Of a stretch of DNA of 64,000 nt, positions 45,200-56,836 are shown in pieces (positions within the stretch are counted from its first letter, which is position 1; every line of letters begins with the position of its first letter). The notes below the pieces were generated by a model. That model was not told where the DNA came from. It was given only the letters and a program-made list of their open reading frames with translations, and ran no database searches. Origin of the DNA: Oreohelix idahoensis (taxonomy: Eukaryota > Mollusca > Gastropoda > Stylommatophora > Oreohelicidae); NCBI GenBank assembly GCA_024509875.1, contig JAMPIV010021258.1, forward strand, positions 1 through 64,000. Direction: 5' to 3'. Both the position numbers and the translations under genes were made by a program.

Positions 45200-46965
45200 G
45201 GAGAGGCGAAGGGACAGTTTTGAAGAAATCCACAGTGTTATTTTTGAAAGTAGCACGAAGTAAGAAAAGGCGGTAATCAGTCTTGTTTACCTCGGCGCAC
45301 TGATATTGTGTTATTCCGCCCCGTGATGAATGTATGGACCTGTCGTCAATTTATCTGTGCTGTGGAGTTCGGCATGACTGTTGATACAAAAAGATCGTCT
45401 GCTGGGTCTTGTAATGGAATAACAAGGCCATTGTTTTGCTGGTGATCGGCTGAAACCGTAACATCTTGCCTGGAGATGGTGTAAGCAGTGAGAGAGGTAT
45501 TTTCCGTTTCTATCCCTTGTACCAGTAGTGAAGAAGAACCGGCTCACCGTACTGACAGCTGAGGTGCACGTAGGAGCTGATTTCGACATTTGACTGTGCT
45601 GTGTTGTAACGTGGAGTGTGTTGTTTGTGGTTTCCATCATTGAGCTGTAACACCGGGACTCCAAGCCTGCGCCTATCTCAAGTGGAGCAGCGGACACAGG
45701 ATATTGTTAAGTTAAGTTTATTATTAATTTTGTTAAATTCCAGTCTTCTGTTTACTTGACTTGTGCGTCTGTATTATCTTCTTTGATACATATACAGGCT
45801 ATACTTCTTTTAATTAATTTAGTTGTTTATTTTTTTTCTTGTTGATAAGGCTATTGCCCGGAACTAATAGTGGGTTTTGTTTGTTTTTGTGTGTGTTTTT
45901 TCCCCATTCTTTCTTCAATAGCATTTTTGCAGATTAATTAACGTTAAATGTGAACCCTATGATCGGTTATAGCTAAAGGTGTATTAAACTTAGTTTATTT
46001 TGATATTAGTTCCTTTTAGGACAACAAGTTTGCTGCGTCATATCTAGACTTCCTTCTGTCTATCACTTCTACAGTGTACTCGAAACTTATGTTATTTTTA
46101 TATTAGCTCTTGTTATTAGTTAAATATTCATATATTCATTCCTGTTTGCCCTTGCTGCAGGATGCACCAGTAGAGCTCTTGTGGTACTTCATTGTCCAGT
46201 GTTTTGTTTTTGTTTCGTTTATATTGTGTGATAGTATTTAATTTCGATTTCTGTATAAGGGTGATTTTGAGTGGTGAGCACAATCCATCTTTCTTCATTG
46301 AAGAAATTTGCCTTGTGTTGTCTTTAATAGGTTTTGTGAGACAAATTGCGCTGTAGGGAACCCAGTCTGTATAAGACGTGGGGAGTTGTGAAGCCTCGTG
46401 TAATTTGTGGAACAATTGTTGGTGTTAGTTGTTTGCGTTTAGTTTGTTTACTTATTGTCTTGTATAATAGTCTTTCTTTCGTGGTGTTTTTATGTCGCGA
46501 TTCTCAGTCCTTTACTCTGCTATCCGTGAATATAAGTTATTTTACGATATCCTGTTTTTGTTCGTTTGATAGGTTTGGGTGTAAATATAAGGTCTATTCT
46601 TACTTTCCTGGTCTATAACTTCCACTCCACCGGCCTATCAGTTGTCGTAGTGTCGTGTGTTCTGTGATTATCATTTCAATCATCATCATCATACCATTTG
46701 TGTTAACATAAACAGACACATTTTATTTGGTCTATTACAGTTTGTAATGCCTACAGACTGATAACACAAGAGATTGACCCAGGGTGTAGACCCAGTGTGA
46801 AAAGTTGTTCAAAATCTGTTGTGTATGACAGACGTTCTTCAGAGGTGAAGGGGCACCCATTATAGTTTTCAGACACCATTTGACTTATCAGGTGGTATAC
46901 GTTTTTTTTTTAAAATTTCCTTAATTCATTTTCCCATAGTTATCATAGTTGAAAAATATTGCAGG
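45200..46965 (+). other. Leader of the gypsy-type element
   Basis: 1.77 kb between the truncated LTR and gag. No credible ORF. No primer-binding site can be placed, because the LTR end is missing. Confidence 0.6.
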
Positions 46966-47709
46966 ATGACTAGCCTTTTGGATTTTATCACCAAGGGACA
47001 GGCACTTGGTAAATCAGGGGATGAACTTGAATTATGTGCCAAGACAAATTTTTTGGATGCTGAGGAACGGAGGGAACGCAAAGAGGAAAGAGAAATTAGG
47101 AAGATTGAGGCTGAAAGGGAAGCAAAGAAGGAAGAGACAAGGAAAGCTGAAATTCAAGCAGATAAAGAAATTACTTTGAAGAAACTGGAACTTGAGGCTG
47201 CTAGTTTTAGACCAGCTACTAAGGAGTCCACTCGTCCTTTCAAGCTGTGACTCCCATCCTTTGTTGAGGGCGTCGATATGATGGACGTGTATCTAGAAAG
47301 GTTTCAACAAGAAGCAGTATCTTGGAAGGTTAAGAAAGAAGATTGGCCAAGTCTGCTCAATAATCTGCTCACCGGAAGAAGTTTACAATGTGTCTTTGCT
47401 TTGCCAGTAGAGGATCGTATGAATTATGACACGGTGAAAGAGACACTGCTTCGAAGATTTAGACTGACAGCTCAAGGGTACCGTGAAAGATTTAAAGAAG
47501 CTATTCCTACAACAAGCAATGACTTTAGTGAGTTTATTGCGGAAATCAAGTTGCTGTTCAATAGGTGGATTGAACTTTCAGGAATTGTGAAGGATTTTGA
47601 CGGGCTATCTGACCTTATGCTACAGGACAAGGTTCTATCGTCTTGCAATCAAGAGTTAGTGGCTTTTCTACAAGAGCGAAAGCCAAAAGATATATTATGT
47701 CAGAGCTAG
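46966..47709 (+). pseudogene. gag, N-terminal and capsid part, interrupted
   Basis: Starts MTSLLDFITKGQALGKSG, with a strongly charged helical region (ERRERKEEREIRKIEAERE) to about residue 85. An in-frame TGA at 47248-47250 then stops it. The same frame resumes (VYLERFQQEAVSWK, LLTGRSLQCVFALP, FRLTAQGYRERF) as a capsid-like domain and runs to a stop at 47707-47709. The rest of gag continues in another frame, so a frameshift lies near 47690. Gag forms the particle of LTR retrotransposons. Confidence 0.85.
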
Positions 47710-48650
47710 GGCAGCAGTATGTCAATGCACACCCAGGGAAGCCGATTCATAAGCAGATAGTAGCCGAGACCTTTCCAGCTTGTGTGGCTCAAGACAAAAC
47801 TGAAAAGAAGCCATACATACATCCTCGGGCCCGCAGCTTAGACAGGTATGTTGATAAAGATGTTGGAAATAGAAGATGGAACGGGGACAGAAGATATTCT
47901 CCTAAGAGACAGTACCCTTCTTTTGGGTCAGGCTACAGTAGAAGGGGTTGTTATAAGTGTGGCTCAAGGCGTCATCTATCTTACCAGTGTGGGAGGAACC
48001 CAGAGAGGTGTCCCTTCAACCCACAAAGAAGTCCATATGCCAGCCCAAAGAAAAATTATAATGACAGTCCATATGCCAGCCCAAAGAAAAATTATAATGA
48101 CAGTCCAAGGAGAAACCCTTACAAGTGCCAAGAGACGGATTCCCACTGCCCCAATTGTAATGAGAGAAGAAACAGTCAAAAAGAGCGCCCAAAGGAAAAC
48201 ACGGAGCATGCAAATTCAGCTACTGTACTTGATACATTGAATAGCGAGGAGTGTGAGGGGTGCAGACCATTGTTCGAGCCTGATGGCAAGCCTATTTTAA
48301 TATGTGGCCACACTTGGCCTTGCCTTTCATCAGTTGATGGGAATGGTACCTTAACTTTACATAAGGGTTTTGTGGAGAATAATCCTGTATCTGTTTTGAG
48401 GGACATGGGCTCTACAACCATTGGCATTAGGAAGACATTGATTAAGGATACGGATTATATTGGAAAGATGGCCAAATGCATTACATTTGGTGGTAATGTC
48501 GAGTACTATCCATTGGTGATTGTGCAGATCGACACCCCTTTCTTGTCGGGTAGAGTTCGAGTATGCGTCCTTGACTCTCCCGTCGCTGATCTCATTATTG
48601 GAAATGTTAATGGGGCTCATGAGTGCACCAGTAAGGATATTGAGGAGTGA
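47643..48650 (+). pseudogene. gag C-terminus (CCHC knuckle) and aspartic protease
   Basis: The frame becomes coding from about 47690. It contains CYKCGSRRHLSYQC, a C-X2-C-X4-H-X4-C zinc knuckle (47949-47990), a doubled SPYASPKKNYND (48031-48102), then a retropepsin-like segment with VLRDMGSTTIGIR and, later, DLIIGN. The catalytic triplet reads DMG (48402-48410) instead of the usual DTG or DSG. A TGA at 48648-48650 breaks the frame before integrase. Confidence 0.85.
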
Positions 48651-49580
48651 GAAAATGGACATGATGTGTTTGCTAACGCAGTAATGACGAGGGCTCAGAC
48701 TAAGGCTGATGATGCAAATATTATGATATCGCAACCCAGTAATATCCCTTGGGTGCCTACGGTTGCTGGAATTACAGCATCGGATTTTGTAGACATACAG
48801 AGGAAAGACATTTCACTTCTGCCTTTGTTTCAGTTGGCTGAGTCCAAGAACATACGGCATACCAAGTCTGCTCGATACTGGTTTGAGGTTAGGAACTCAA
48901 TTCTAATCAGATGCTTTGCAGAGCAACATTCAGTCATTACACAAGTGGTTATTCCAGTGGAACTGAAGAATACAGTGTTAAGGACAGCACATGATATTCC
49001 TTTTGCGGGTCACATGGGTATTGCGAGAACTCGCTGTAGAGTGTTGTCCCAGTTTTACTGGCGTGGATACAATAAGGATGTGAAGGTTTACTGTCGATCG
49101 TGTAAAGTGTGTCAGAAGACAAGCCAGAAAGGAAGGACTCCCAAGGCACCATTAGTAGCAACAGATTTGGCAGTTCGCCCCTTTCAGAAGGTTGCAATAG
49201 ACATTATTGGGCCCCTTCCAGTGATGTCTGATCGGGGGTATAGATTTATTCTAACATTGGTTGATCTATGTACAAGGTGGCCTGAAGCATTGCCAATGAA
49301 ATCCATCACATCAAAGGATATAGCAGAGGCTCTAATGAGCTTATTTAGCAGATTAGGATTTCCTGAGGAGATTTTGTCTGACAGGGGCCGGCAATTCATT
49401 TCAGAAGAGATGAAACACGTATCTAAACTGTTAGGCATAGCTTAAGTGTTCACCACCCCTTATCATCCTCAGAGCAACGGGGTCTGCGAGTGGTTCAATG
49501 GAACACTGAAAAGAATGCTAGGTAAGGTTGCAGGAGATTTTCCGCAATTGTGGGATAGATACCTACCGGGAGTTTTGTTT
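48651..49580 (+). pseudogene. Integrase (zinc finger and DDE core), upstream of RT
   Basis: Same frame as the protease. HHCC finger: AHDIPFAGHMG, then CRSCKVCQ. Core: VAIDIIGPLP (first Asp), EEILSDRGRQF (second Asp), and, after an in-frame TAA at 49443-49445, PYHPQSNGVCEWFNG with the Glu at 49488-49490. All three catalytic acids are present but separated by the stop. In standard Ty3/gypsy elements integrase follows RNase H; here it precedes RT. Confidence 0.9.
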
Positions 49581-51566
49581 GCTTACAGGGAGATGCCGCA
49601 GGAGAGTACAGGATCCACACCGTTTGAGCTAGTATTTGGCGCAAATCCTCGGGGTCCCATGAAAATTTTGAGAGACTTACTGACCGGGAATTACCCTGAT
49701 GAGAGTGTTAAGTCAAGTTATGAGTATGTCGTTGACTTGCGACAGCGCATAATTACATCGTGTTCGATAGCACGTGAGGCATTACAGACATCGGGTGCAA
49801 GGTATAGAGCATACGCCAATAGGAATAGCAAACTTGTATCCCTCAGTCCTGGCAGCGAGGTATGGTTGTTGCTACCTACCAAGGAAAATCACCTGCTAGT
49901 TAGCTGGCAAGGCCCATTTCAGGTAAAGAAACAGATTACCGATGTGGATTATCTGATATTAGTCCGAGGAAAGGAGAAGATTTTCCATATTAATATGCTA
50001 AAACTATTTGTAGTACGTCCAACTGAACTGGAACCAGTTGTGAACGCTGTTCTTGATAGTACAGTTACTGTAGCTGGTGCAGCTGTCATCGAGGAAGATG
50101 GAGAGAAAGGTGAGGAGGTCAACCTCCGGATCCCACTACTGCCATTGGTTGCTTCAGAATCATGGAGAGATATAGAGGTCTCTGCATCTCTCCCACAGCA
50201 TCAGAGGAACCAGGTGAAGTCACTGCTGTGCGAATTTCAAGATGTGCTCACAGATATTCCTGGAAGAACTGATTTGGTTGAGCATGATATTAAACTGACC
50301 TATGGAGAGCCCATCCGGGTGAGACCATATCCTATACCATTACATTATACTTCTGCAGTTGAGAAAGAAGTGAATGATATGTTACGCTTAGGTGTTATCT
50401 CCCCATCTGAATCATCATACTCATTTCCCATGGTCATCGTGTGGAAGAAGGATAAATCCCTACGGATATGTATAGACTTCCACCGCTTGAATAGTGTCAC
50501 AGTGATAGATGCGGAACCTATGCCCAACCAAGAGGTTCTCCTATCCCAAATAGCGGGGGCAAAGTATTTTACCAAACTAGACTTATCGAGGGGGTATTGG
50601 CAAATTCCCTTAGCAGAAGGCGCTAGGCCACTTACAGCATTTTGTACCCCTCAAGGTCTTTTCCAGTTTAATTATATGTGCTTTGGACTGGTGAATGCCC
50701 CTGCCCCTGCAACTTTTGTGAGAATGATGAGAATGCTTTTGAGGGGACAGAAGGATGTTATCACATATATTGATGACATCTGTTTGTTTCATGACACGTG
50801 GGATGAACATGTAGAGGGATTAAAGTCACTGTTATCATGCCTTCGGGTGCATCACCTTACAGCAAGACCCAGTAAAATTAAGGTGGGGTTTCAGGAGTTA
50901 ACGTTTCTGGGGTATGTGGTAGGACAGGGTGTTTTAAAACCAGTTGATCAGACAGTTGGAAGAATTTTGAATTTGCAACCTCCAAAAACAAAGAAACAAG
51001 TACGTAGTTTACTCGGTCTGATAAATTTTTATCATAAATTTATCCCCAGGTTCTCCTCATTGTCGGCAGCTCTGACATCACTCACTAAAAAAGGCATGCC
51101 AAACAGAGTGGTCTGGACTGAAGAGTGTGATAGAGCACTGAGGAACATCAAGGCTGTATTCTCCAGCGAGCCCATTCTTCTACTGCCAGACTTGGCTAAG
51201 CCTTTTGTACTGAGGACTGATGCTTCTGCAGTGGGCATTGGTGCATGTCTGATGCAAGAACATGATGGGTTTCTACATCCTGTCATGTATGTCAGCAGGA
51301 AATTGCTTCTGGCTGAAACACGATATGCCACTATAGAGAGAGAGTGTTTAGTTATTATTTGGGCTGTTTCCAAACTCTCTAGGTATTTGGTAGGATCTCA
51401 TTTTGTACTGGAAACGGACCATTGTCCATTGACGTTTCTTAAGTCATCTAGATCACCAAATTCACGTTTGACAAGGTGGTCGTTGTTGTTACAACAGTAC
51501 AACTTCACTGTTTTTCCTATTCAGGGTAAATTAAATGTCCTTGCAGATTCATTATCAAGATTATGA
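49446..51566 (+). CDS. pol: integrase end, reverse transcriptase and RNase H
   Basis: One intact 706-codon frame. Residues 1-250 finish integrase and its C-terminal domain (FELVFGANPRGP). RT spans about 280-500: VRPYPIPLHY, LRICIDFHRLNS, KLDLSRGYWQIPLAEGARP and the catalytic YIDD (50766-50777). RNase H follows at about 580-706: FVLRTDASAVGIGA, TIERECLVIIWA, LETDHCPL, ending ADSLSRL. Catalytic residues look complete. The first Met is only the first one after the upstream TAA; the natural product would be part of a polyprotein. Confidence 0.93.
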   Translation: MFTTPYHPQSNGVCEWFNGTLKRMLGKVAGDFPQLWDRYLPGVLFAYREMPQESTGSTPFELVFGANPRGPMKILRDLLTGNYPDESVKSSYEYVVDLRQRIITSCSIAREALQTSGARYRAYANRNSKLVSLSPGSEVWLLLPTKENHLLVSWQGPFQVKKQITDVDYLILVRGKEKIFHINMLKLFVVRPTELEPVVNAVLDSTVTVAGAAVIEEDGEKGEEVNLRIPLLPLVASESWRDIEVSASLPQHQRNQVKSLLCEFQDVLTDIPGRTDLVEHDIKLTYGEPIRVRPYPIPLHYTSAVEKEVNDMLRLGVISPSESSYSFPMVIVWKKDKSLRICIDFHRLNSVTVIDAEPMPNQEVLLSQIAGAKYFTKLDLSRGYWQIPLAEGARPLTAFCTPQGLFQFNYMCFGLVNAPAPATFVRMMRMLLRGQKDVITYIDDICLFHDTWDEHVEGLKSLLSCLRVHHLTARPSKIKVGFQELTFLGYVVGQGVLKPVDQTVGRILNLQPPKTKKQVRSLLGLINFYHKFIPRFSSLSAALTSLTKKGMPNRVVWTEECDRALRNIKAVFSSEPILLLPDLAKPFVLRTDASAVGIGACLMQEHDGFLHPVMYVSRKLLLAETRYATIERECLVIIWAVSKLSRYLVGSHFVLETDHCPLTFLKSSRSPNSRLTRWSLLLQQYNFTVFPIQGKLNVLADSLSRL

Positions 51567-52044
51567 ACACTTGCTTGTAGTAAATGGGTGTTTTTTTTTT
51601 GTTAACCACCATTTCTATGCAGTAATTGATACAGTAATGTTTTGTCAACTGTATTCTGCATGATTTTTGTATAAGCTAAGTTCTTATCATATGTTGTGTA
51701 TCCAGTACAAAGGTTATAGAATAGATATTATCTGGTATAGTACAATTTGGTGAAATTTATGTAATGGTTATCACCTTTAATTTTGTGTGTAATTAGAGAT
51801 GCATGATGTTTGCCATATGGTTGCTGTTGTATTTTTTTAGCAACTCGGTTCTGTTGTAATTTTTTATTTTATTTTTGTGTTGTTCAGAATGTTATTATTG
51901 ATTATTTGTAGATGGCATATTTTCACACTGATGCTATAGATTTTGCCCACATATGTAATCAGAGGTTTTGGATGGCTGGGTTCCTGATATCTACCACCCA
52001 TCCAGTGAAAAACTATGTTTTTCACTTGTAGAGGGAGGGGTGGA
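51567..52044 (+). other. 3' non-coding region and polypurine tract
   Basis: 478 bp without ORF, T-rich, ending in gagggaggggtgga directly before the right LTR. No integrase or env-like coding is present here. Confidence 0.85.
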
Positions 52045-52625
52045 TGTCACGAACGGTTTAGAGAATGAATGTCAGTACTCATGCTCCGGTGGGAGCTAGA
52101 TATGTTTATGTAAGTTGTGAGTTGAAGTGAGTGAATGTTAAGTTTGACTGGGGCATGAATACATTAGTAGCAGTAAGTGCTAATGTCGAGTTCACGGGCA
52201 TGACTGAGTTGTTGTGAACAAAGTGGGGGTGAAGGCTGGTCAGCGTGAAAAGGGTCAGAGGTGTGTAAAAAGGTCATTCGGGAGAGAGATTAGAGCGAGG
52301 AGAGATTACGTGGAGAGTGAAGGCGAAATGGTTGAAGAAAGATAGGAAATATATATAAAGATTTGTGAATTCGTTCCATGAGATGCTGTTCTAATTATGC
52401 ACATCATACATTGTGCTTTTCTTATGTGATGATTTATGGCCAAAGCGGCAGTCTGCCTGTGTGATTGTGTTATACTCAAGTTTGTGACATAAAGTCGTCG
52501 GATATCGTATCTCCGTGTTGGAGTTTAGTGATTTAACCATTAGCTGTGAATAACGAGCCATGTTTGTCGCTCAATGTGTATGTAATACATATTTGTCAAT
52601 ATGTACACACAGCAAGCACTTGACA
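52045..52625 (+). repeat. 3' LTR, complete (581 bp)
   Basis: Starts TGTCACGAACG, ends CACTTGACA; short inverted ends TGTCA/TGACA. Followed by target duplication ctcaa. It shows the full LTR length that the left copy lacks. Confidence 0.9.
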
Positions 52626-53607
52626 CTCAAGTTATAATAGACGTTATTACAATATACTCAAGTTATAATAGACGTTATTCCAATATACTCAAGTTATAAT
52701 AGACGTTATTCCAATATAATCAAGTTATAATAGACGTTATTACAATGTACTCGTTATAATAGACGTTATTACAATATACTCAAGTTATAATAGACGTTAT
52801 TACAATATACTCAAGCTATAATAGACGTTATTACAATATATTCAAGTTATAATAGACGTTATTACAATATATTCAAGTTATAATAGACGTTATTACAATA
52901 TACTCAAGTTATAATAGACGTTATTACAATATACTCAAGTTATAATAGACGTTATTACAATATACTCAAGTTATAATAGACGTTGTTACAATATATTCAA
53001 GTTATAACAGACGTTATTACAATATATTCAAGTTATAACAGACGTTATTACAATATACTCAAGTTATAATAGACGTTATTACAATATATTCAAGTTATAG
53101 TACACGTTATTACAATATATTCAAGTTATAATAGACGTTATTACAATATATTCAAGTTATAATAGACGTTATTACAATATATTCAAGTTATAATAGACGT
53201 TATTACAATATATTCAAGTTATAATAGACGTTATTACAATATATTCAAGTTATAATAGACGTTATTACAATATACTCGTTATAATAGACGTTATTACAAT
53301 ATAATCAAGTTATAATAGACGTTATTACAATATACTCGTTATAATAGACGTTATTCCAATATAATCAAGTTATAATAGACATTATTACAATATACTCAAG
53401 TTATAATAGACGTTATTACAATATACTCAAGTTATAATAGACCTTATTACAATATATTCAAGTTATAATAGACGTTATTACAATATATTCAAGTTATAAT
53501 AGACGTTATTACAATATATTCAAGTTATAATAGACGTTATTACAATATATTCAAGTTATAATAGACGTTATTACAATATACTCAAGTTATAATAGACGTT
53601 ATTCCAA
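52626..53607. repeat. 31-bp minisatellite, part 2
   Basis: About 32 units of caagttataatagacgttat plus tacaatatact, a few shortened by loss of caag. It continues the array interrupted at 44769. Confidence 0.96.
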
Positions 53608-53629
53608 AAGAAACGCAAGCCAGGGGCAG

Positions 53630-53990
53630 TGCATGTTTATTTTATCATCATCATGTTTTGTTGCGCTCCTACCGCAGCAAGGTGCCGTCACTGCAGCTGG
53701 TCTCCCTGTGAGAGACCTGCATCAAGCAGTCACAAGGTCTTGCAGTGGTCATTTTTGTAGCAATGTGTTGTACATGATGAGGTTGACAGCTACTACCGAT
53801 GACTGTAACTGTGGCACTGATAAAATGACTACTGAATATCTACTTTAAAGATGCCCAACATATGAACAACAGAGACAGCACATGTGGCCATCATCAGTAC
53901 CATTCCTGGAATAACTCTACGGAGATACAAATAGCCTCAAGCTGACGACTGCTTTCATTGAAAATATTCAAGTTGACGTCTGAATGTGTA
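53630..53990 (+). pseudogene. Non-LTR retrotransposon C-terminal remnant
   Basis: The plus strand reads CNCGTDKMTTEYLL, then after a stop RCPTYEQQRQHMWP and, in the same region, LYGDTNSLKLTTAFIENIQV. This is the Cys-rich tail (C-x-C...H...C) typical of LINE reverse transcriptases. Only the very C-terminus is present. Confidence 0.7.
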
Positions 53991-54380
53991 CGAGGAAGCA
54001 GCACGATAAATACATGCTTATTACTTACTCACAAAAATAAAGGGGAAGTAACGACAACCAACGTCTCACGCAGGGGAGTTAATATTACATTTTCTTACAT
54101 TTCTTGTAAAGTCGCTTGATTTTTTAATTTATTTGGAGAAGTGACTTCTGCATTATATTTTTGTTCAAATTTTTCCTTCGTAATTTTATAACTTCACTGT
54201 TAATTTAGCTTTCAACAACAAACATTCTTTATTGAAATTTAACATATTTTTTGTATTTCAAGATTTCTGACACGCAATGAGAAGCAACAGCTTCCAATTG
54301 TTGTTATGGTTGATAATCATTGTTTAGAATATAAATTATTTAACAGTTTCATTGTTTCTTCGCTTTATATTTCTGTAAAC
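53991..54380. other. Unassigned intronic stretch
   Basis: AT-rich sequence with no feature recognised. Confidence 0.4.
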
Positions 54381-54610
54381 GACAACATTACCTAGTTCCT
54401 GGATCGAAATCTGGAAGCGCTACGCTCTATCCACGCAGCTGTTAATGGGGGTACATGACTGCTCTTGCGTTAAGGAAAGCAAAATACAGCGAGGTCACCC
54501 CACTGATAAATACGAACTGGTCACCCCACTTGCTAAAAAATTAAGTCTCTAACACTTCATTCTCCTACGGGAGTCCCCTTTCTATGGGACTATCTATTAC
54601 CTGTAGACAG
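54380..54610 (+). mobile_element. SINE family S2-like copy, diverged
   Basis: Shares with 43857-44040 the order ggatcgaaatctgg, gctgttaatgggggtac, gtcaccccac and aagtctctaacacttcattc. No target duplication found. Confidence 0.55.
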
Positions 54611-54673
54611 AAAGGCCAGAGTTGACATACTGTTACTAGAGATTACGGCAGTGCGCCAGTCAGACTGTAGTTA

Positions 54674-54675
<2 letters not shown>

Positions 54676-54705
<30 letters not shown>
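54676..54705. repeat. (CA)n microsatellite
   Basis: Fifteen CA units followed by A/C-rich low-complexity sequence to about 54950. Confidence 0.95.
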
Positions 54706-54707
<2 letters not shown>

Positions 54708-55060
54708 TAATACACATAGAACAAGTAGCAGTCAGGAGGACACAGAAACATTGATGGAGACAACAAGTGTGAAGCAGAAATAAAAATAGCAGAGAAAGAA
54801 ACAAAGTGTCAGGTAAACAAAGAGAAACAGATACAGGAAAAAAAAAAGTTAGTTAAACATAAAAACAGACAGACAGATAAATACACACACAAACAGGCAG
54901 ACAGAAAATACAGTCTTAAAGAAACCGGGCCAATAATTAGACACACCCACACATACACTGTCATAAAGTTATTTATTTATTTTTTTTTTGCGTACGCCCG
55001 CTAATACTCGAGGCGAAATCTCAGGTTATTATTTTTTTTTTATGTCTAACCTGACATTGA

Positions 55061-56455
55061 ACGAACGAACGAACGAACGAACTTTATTTTCAAAGGGTTA
55101 AGAATTGGGCACGCAGGCCCGTCTGACATTCTGCCCTTCCTCTCTCTCTCTCATCATGTATACTAATATCCTTTCATCCTCACATTTACTTTAAGCATTA
55201 TTAAGGTATTTATCATTATAAAAGTAATATTACATTTGCAATAATCATCATAATTAAAGTGTTTTTAAAATAAAATAAAATAATAATAAAAAAAAAATAA
55301 TAGTAATAATGAATTTGAAAAATAAATAAATAAATAAAAAAATAAATAAATTAAAAAAAAAACAAAAAATTAAATAAAAAAAAAAGAATCGAATTCTTCG
55401 TACTGTAAATTAGTGATTTGAGACATATTTAGAGGTATGTTATGAGAACTTGTAAAATGTTCATACGGTGTTCAACTGAATGACTCAGGGCCTTTTTTTT
55501 TTTTTTTTTTTAGGTTCATCAAGATGAGGTGGGTAGACAGTTACTTTCCATTTTCCTTTCCATTTCCTTTGCGTCCCAAACTCAAGACCAGAATCAGACT
55601 AGGTAGATAGTTAGATAGACATATACGAAAGCAATTAATTTGCCAAGGGTTGAAAATCGGACACAGTCCCCTCTTTCATTCTTCCATCCTCTTGCTCATC
55701 TTTTATTACTGTTACTCAACATTCTCCAGCGTATTGAAAGTATTAATTTAAGGACAGTGCAACATTACAAGGAAGTATAACAGCATACATTAACAGTACC
55801 TGATCATAAAATTAAGAATATAAGTTATTAAGAATATAATATTAAGAATAAGTATATTGTAATGAAAACTAGATCATCAGAGCCTCCATACAGTATATTA
55901 GATAAAAGTACAACACAATCAGTTAGGGTGGCATATAATCAGCACTCATAAAGTATTTGAATAGTATACGATTGTATGAGTAAGGACTGTGCGTGTTTTT
56001 CAGGTCATTGGGAAGATTGTTCCAAAGATGAGCAGCTGAGTAAGCCAAACTAGTTTTAAATAGGTCAAGGCTGGGCTTTGGCACCTGTAATTTATTTAAG
56101 CGCTGACTACGTCTGTCATTGTATTTTAAAAGCGGCCAAAGATACTTTGGAGCATTCTGTGACAGGATTTTGTGAATAAATTTCCCTTTGTTAAAGAGGA
56201 AGCGCTGCCCTACAAGACAAGGGTAATATTTGAAGATACGTAATTATATAAATCTATACAATGTGATTGGTGTTTATCAGCAACAAGGCGCATTGCGCGT
56301 TTTTGAAGCGAGTGGAGCCTTCTTGTGTTGGAGACAGAACAACCATCCCAGATTGTGGAACAATAGTCTAGATGCGTTTGTATATGAGATATGTAGAACA
56401 TTTTCCTTGCCTCTTCATCCAGGAAATGTTTAATTTTGGCTAATTGGTAAACTTT
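55061..56455 (-). mobile_element. CR1/Jockey-like LINE 3' ends nested in SINE S1
   Basis: The left end is (ACGA)n, that is a (TCGT)n tail on minus. The minus ORF 56210-56401 reads HIQTHLDYCSTIWDG and LHSLQKRAMRLV, the C-terminal RT motif of CR1/L2/Jockey-type LINEs. Two related 3' UTR segments (near 55090 and 55650, caaagggttaagaattggg versus ccaagggttgaaaatcgga) and an internal T-tract at 55492-55512 suggest two copies joined. 5'-truncated. Confidence 0.75.
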
Positions 56456-56624
56456 TTGATTTTACGTGAGTATCCCTTTATTTCTTGTACAGAGACAGGT
56501 GTCCCTCTCCATTCAGGCAAATACTCGCCGATTTCGGAGGTACCCATTGCAGCTGGGTCGGCTCAGGAGCCGCCAGTCCCTGGTCGACGACACTCCTTCA
56601 AATGTCCTCGCCAGGTCTCGAGTT

Positions 56625-56836
56625 CTCTCTTTCTCTTCTTCCGTCCTTAGCCACCGACCGTCAAAGCAGTCAGTGGCCATTACGCCTAGTGGCGTCTTAG
56701 GGCAACAGCAGATAGGTTTTCTTTGCCATTGTTTCCCATCACGCCTATTGGCGTCTTTAGTGCAACGGCAAATCAATCCATTTGCTGTTGTTTCCGTAAT
56801 CGAAGTGACTGGCAAACGGGTGATCAGCCCGTTGGT
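56625..56836 (-). mobile_element. SINE family S3, copy 2, nested in SINE S1
   Basis: Same element as 44363-44567, flanked by aggtctcgagtt at 56613-56624 and 56837-56848, a duplication of SINE S1 sequence. Confidence 0.92.

Larger units (their letters stand above)
44770..52625 (+). mobile_element. Ty3/gypsy-type LTR retrotransposon, integrase before RT (Gmr1-like order)
   Basis: Ends TGTCA...TGACA, 5-bp duplication ctcaa (44765-44769 and 52626-52630), and a polypurine tract gagggaggggtgga just before the right LTR. Coding order on plus: gag with CCHC knuckle, protease, integrase, RT, RNase H; nothing coding follows RNase H. RT and RNase H are of Ty3/gypsy type. At least three in-frame stops and one frameshift make it defective. 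It is inserted in a 31-bp minisatellite in ALK intron 2. Confidence 0.93.

Noticed and set aside
50345..50575. Minus-strand ORFs within gypsy pol (also 48016-48734, 49184-49438)
   Set aside because: Shadows of the plus-strand coding frame; no recognised domain.
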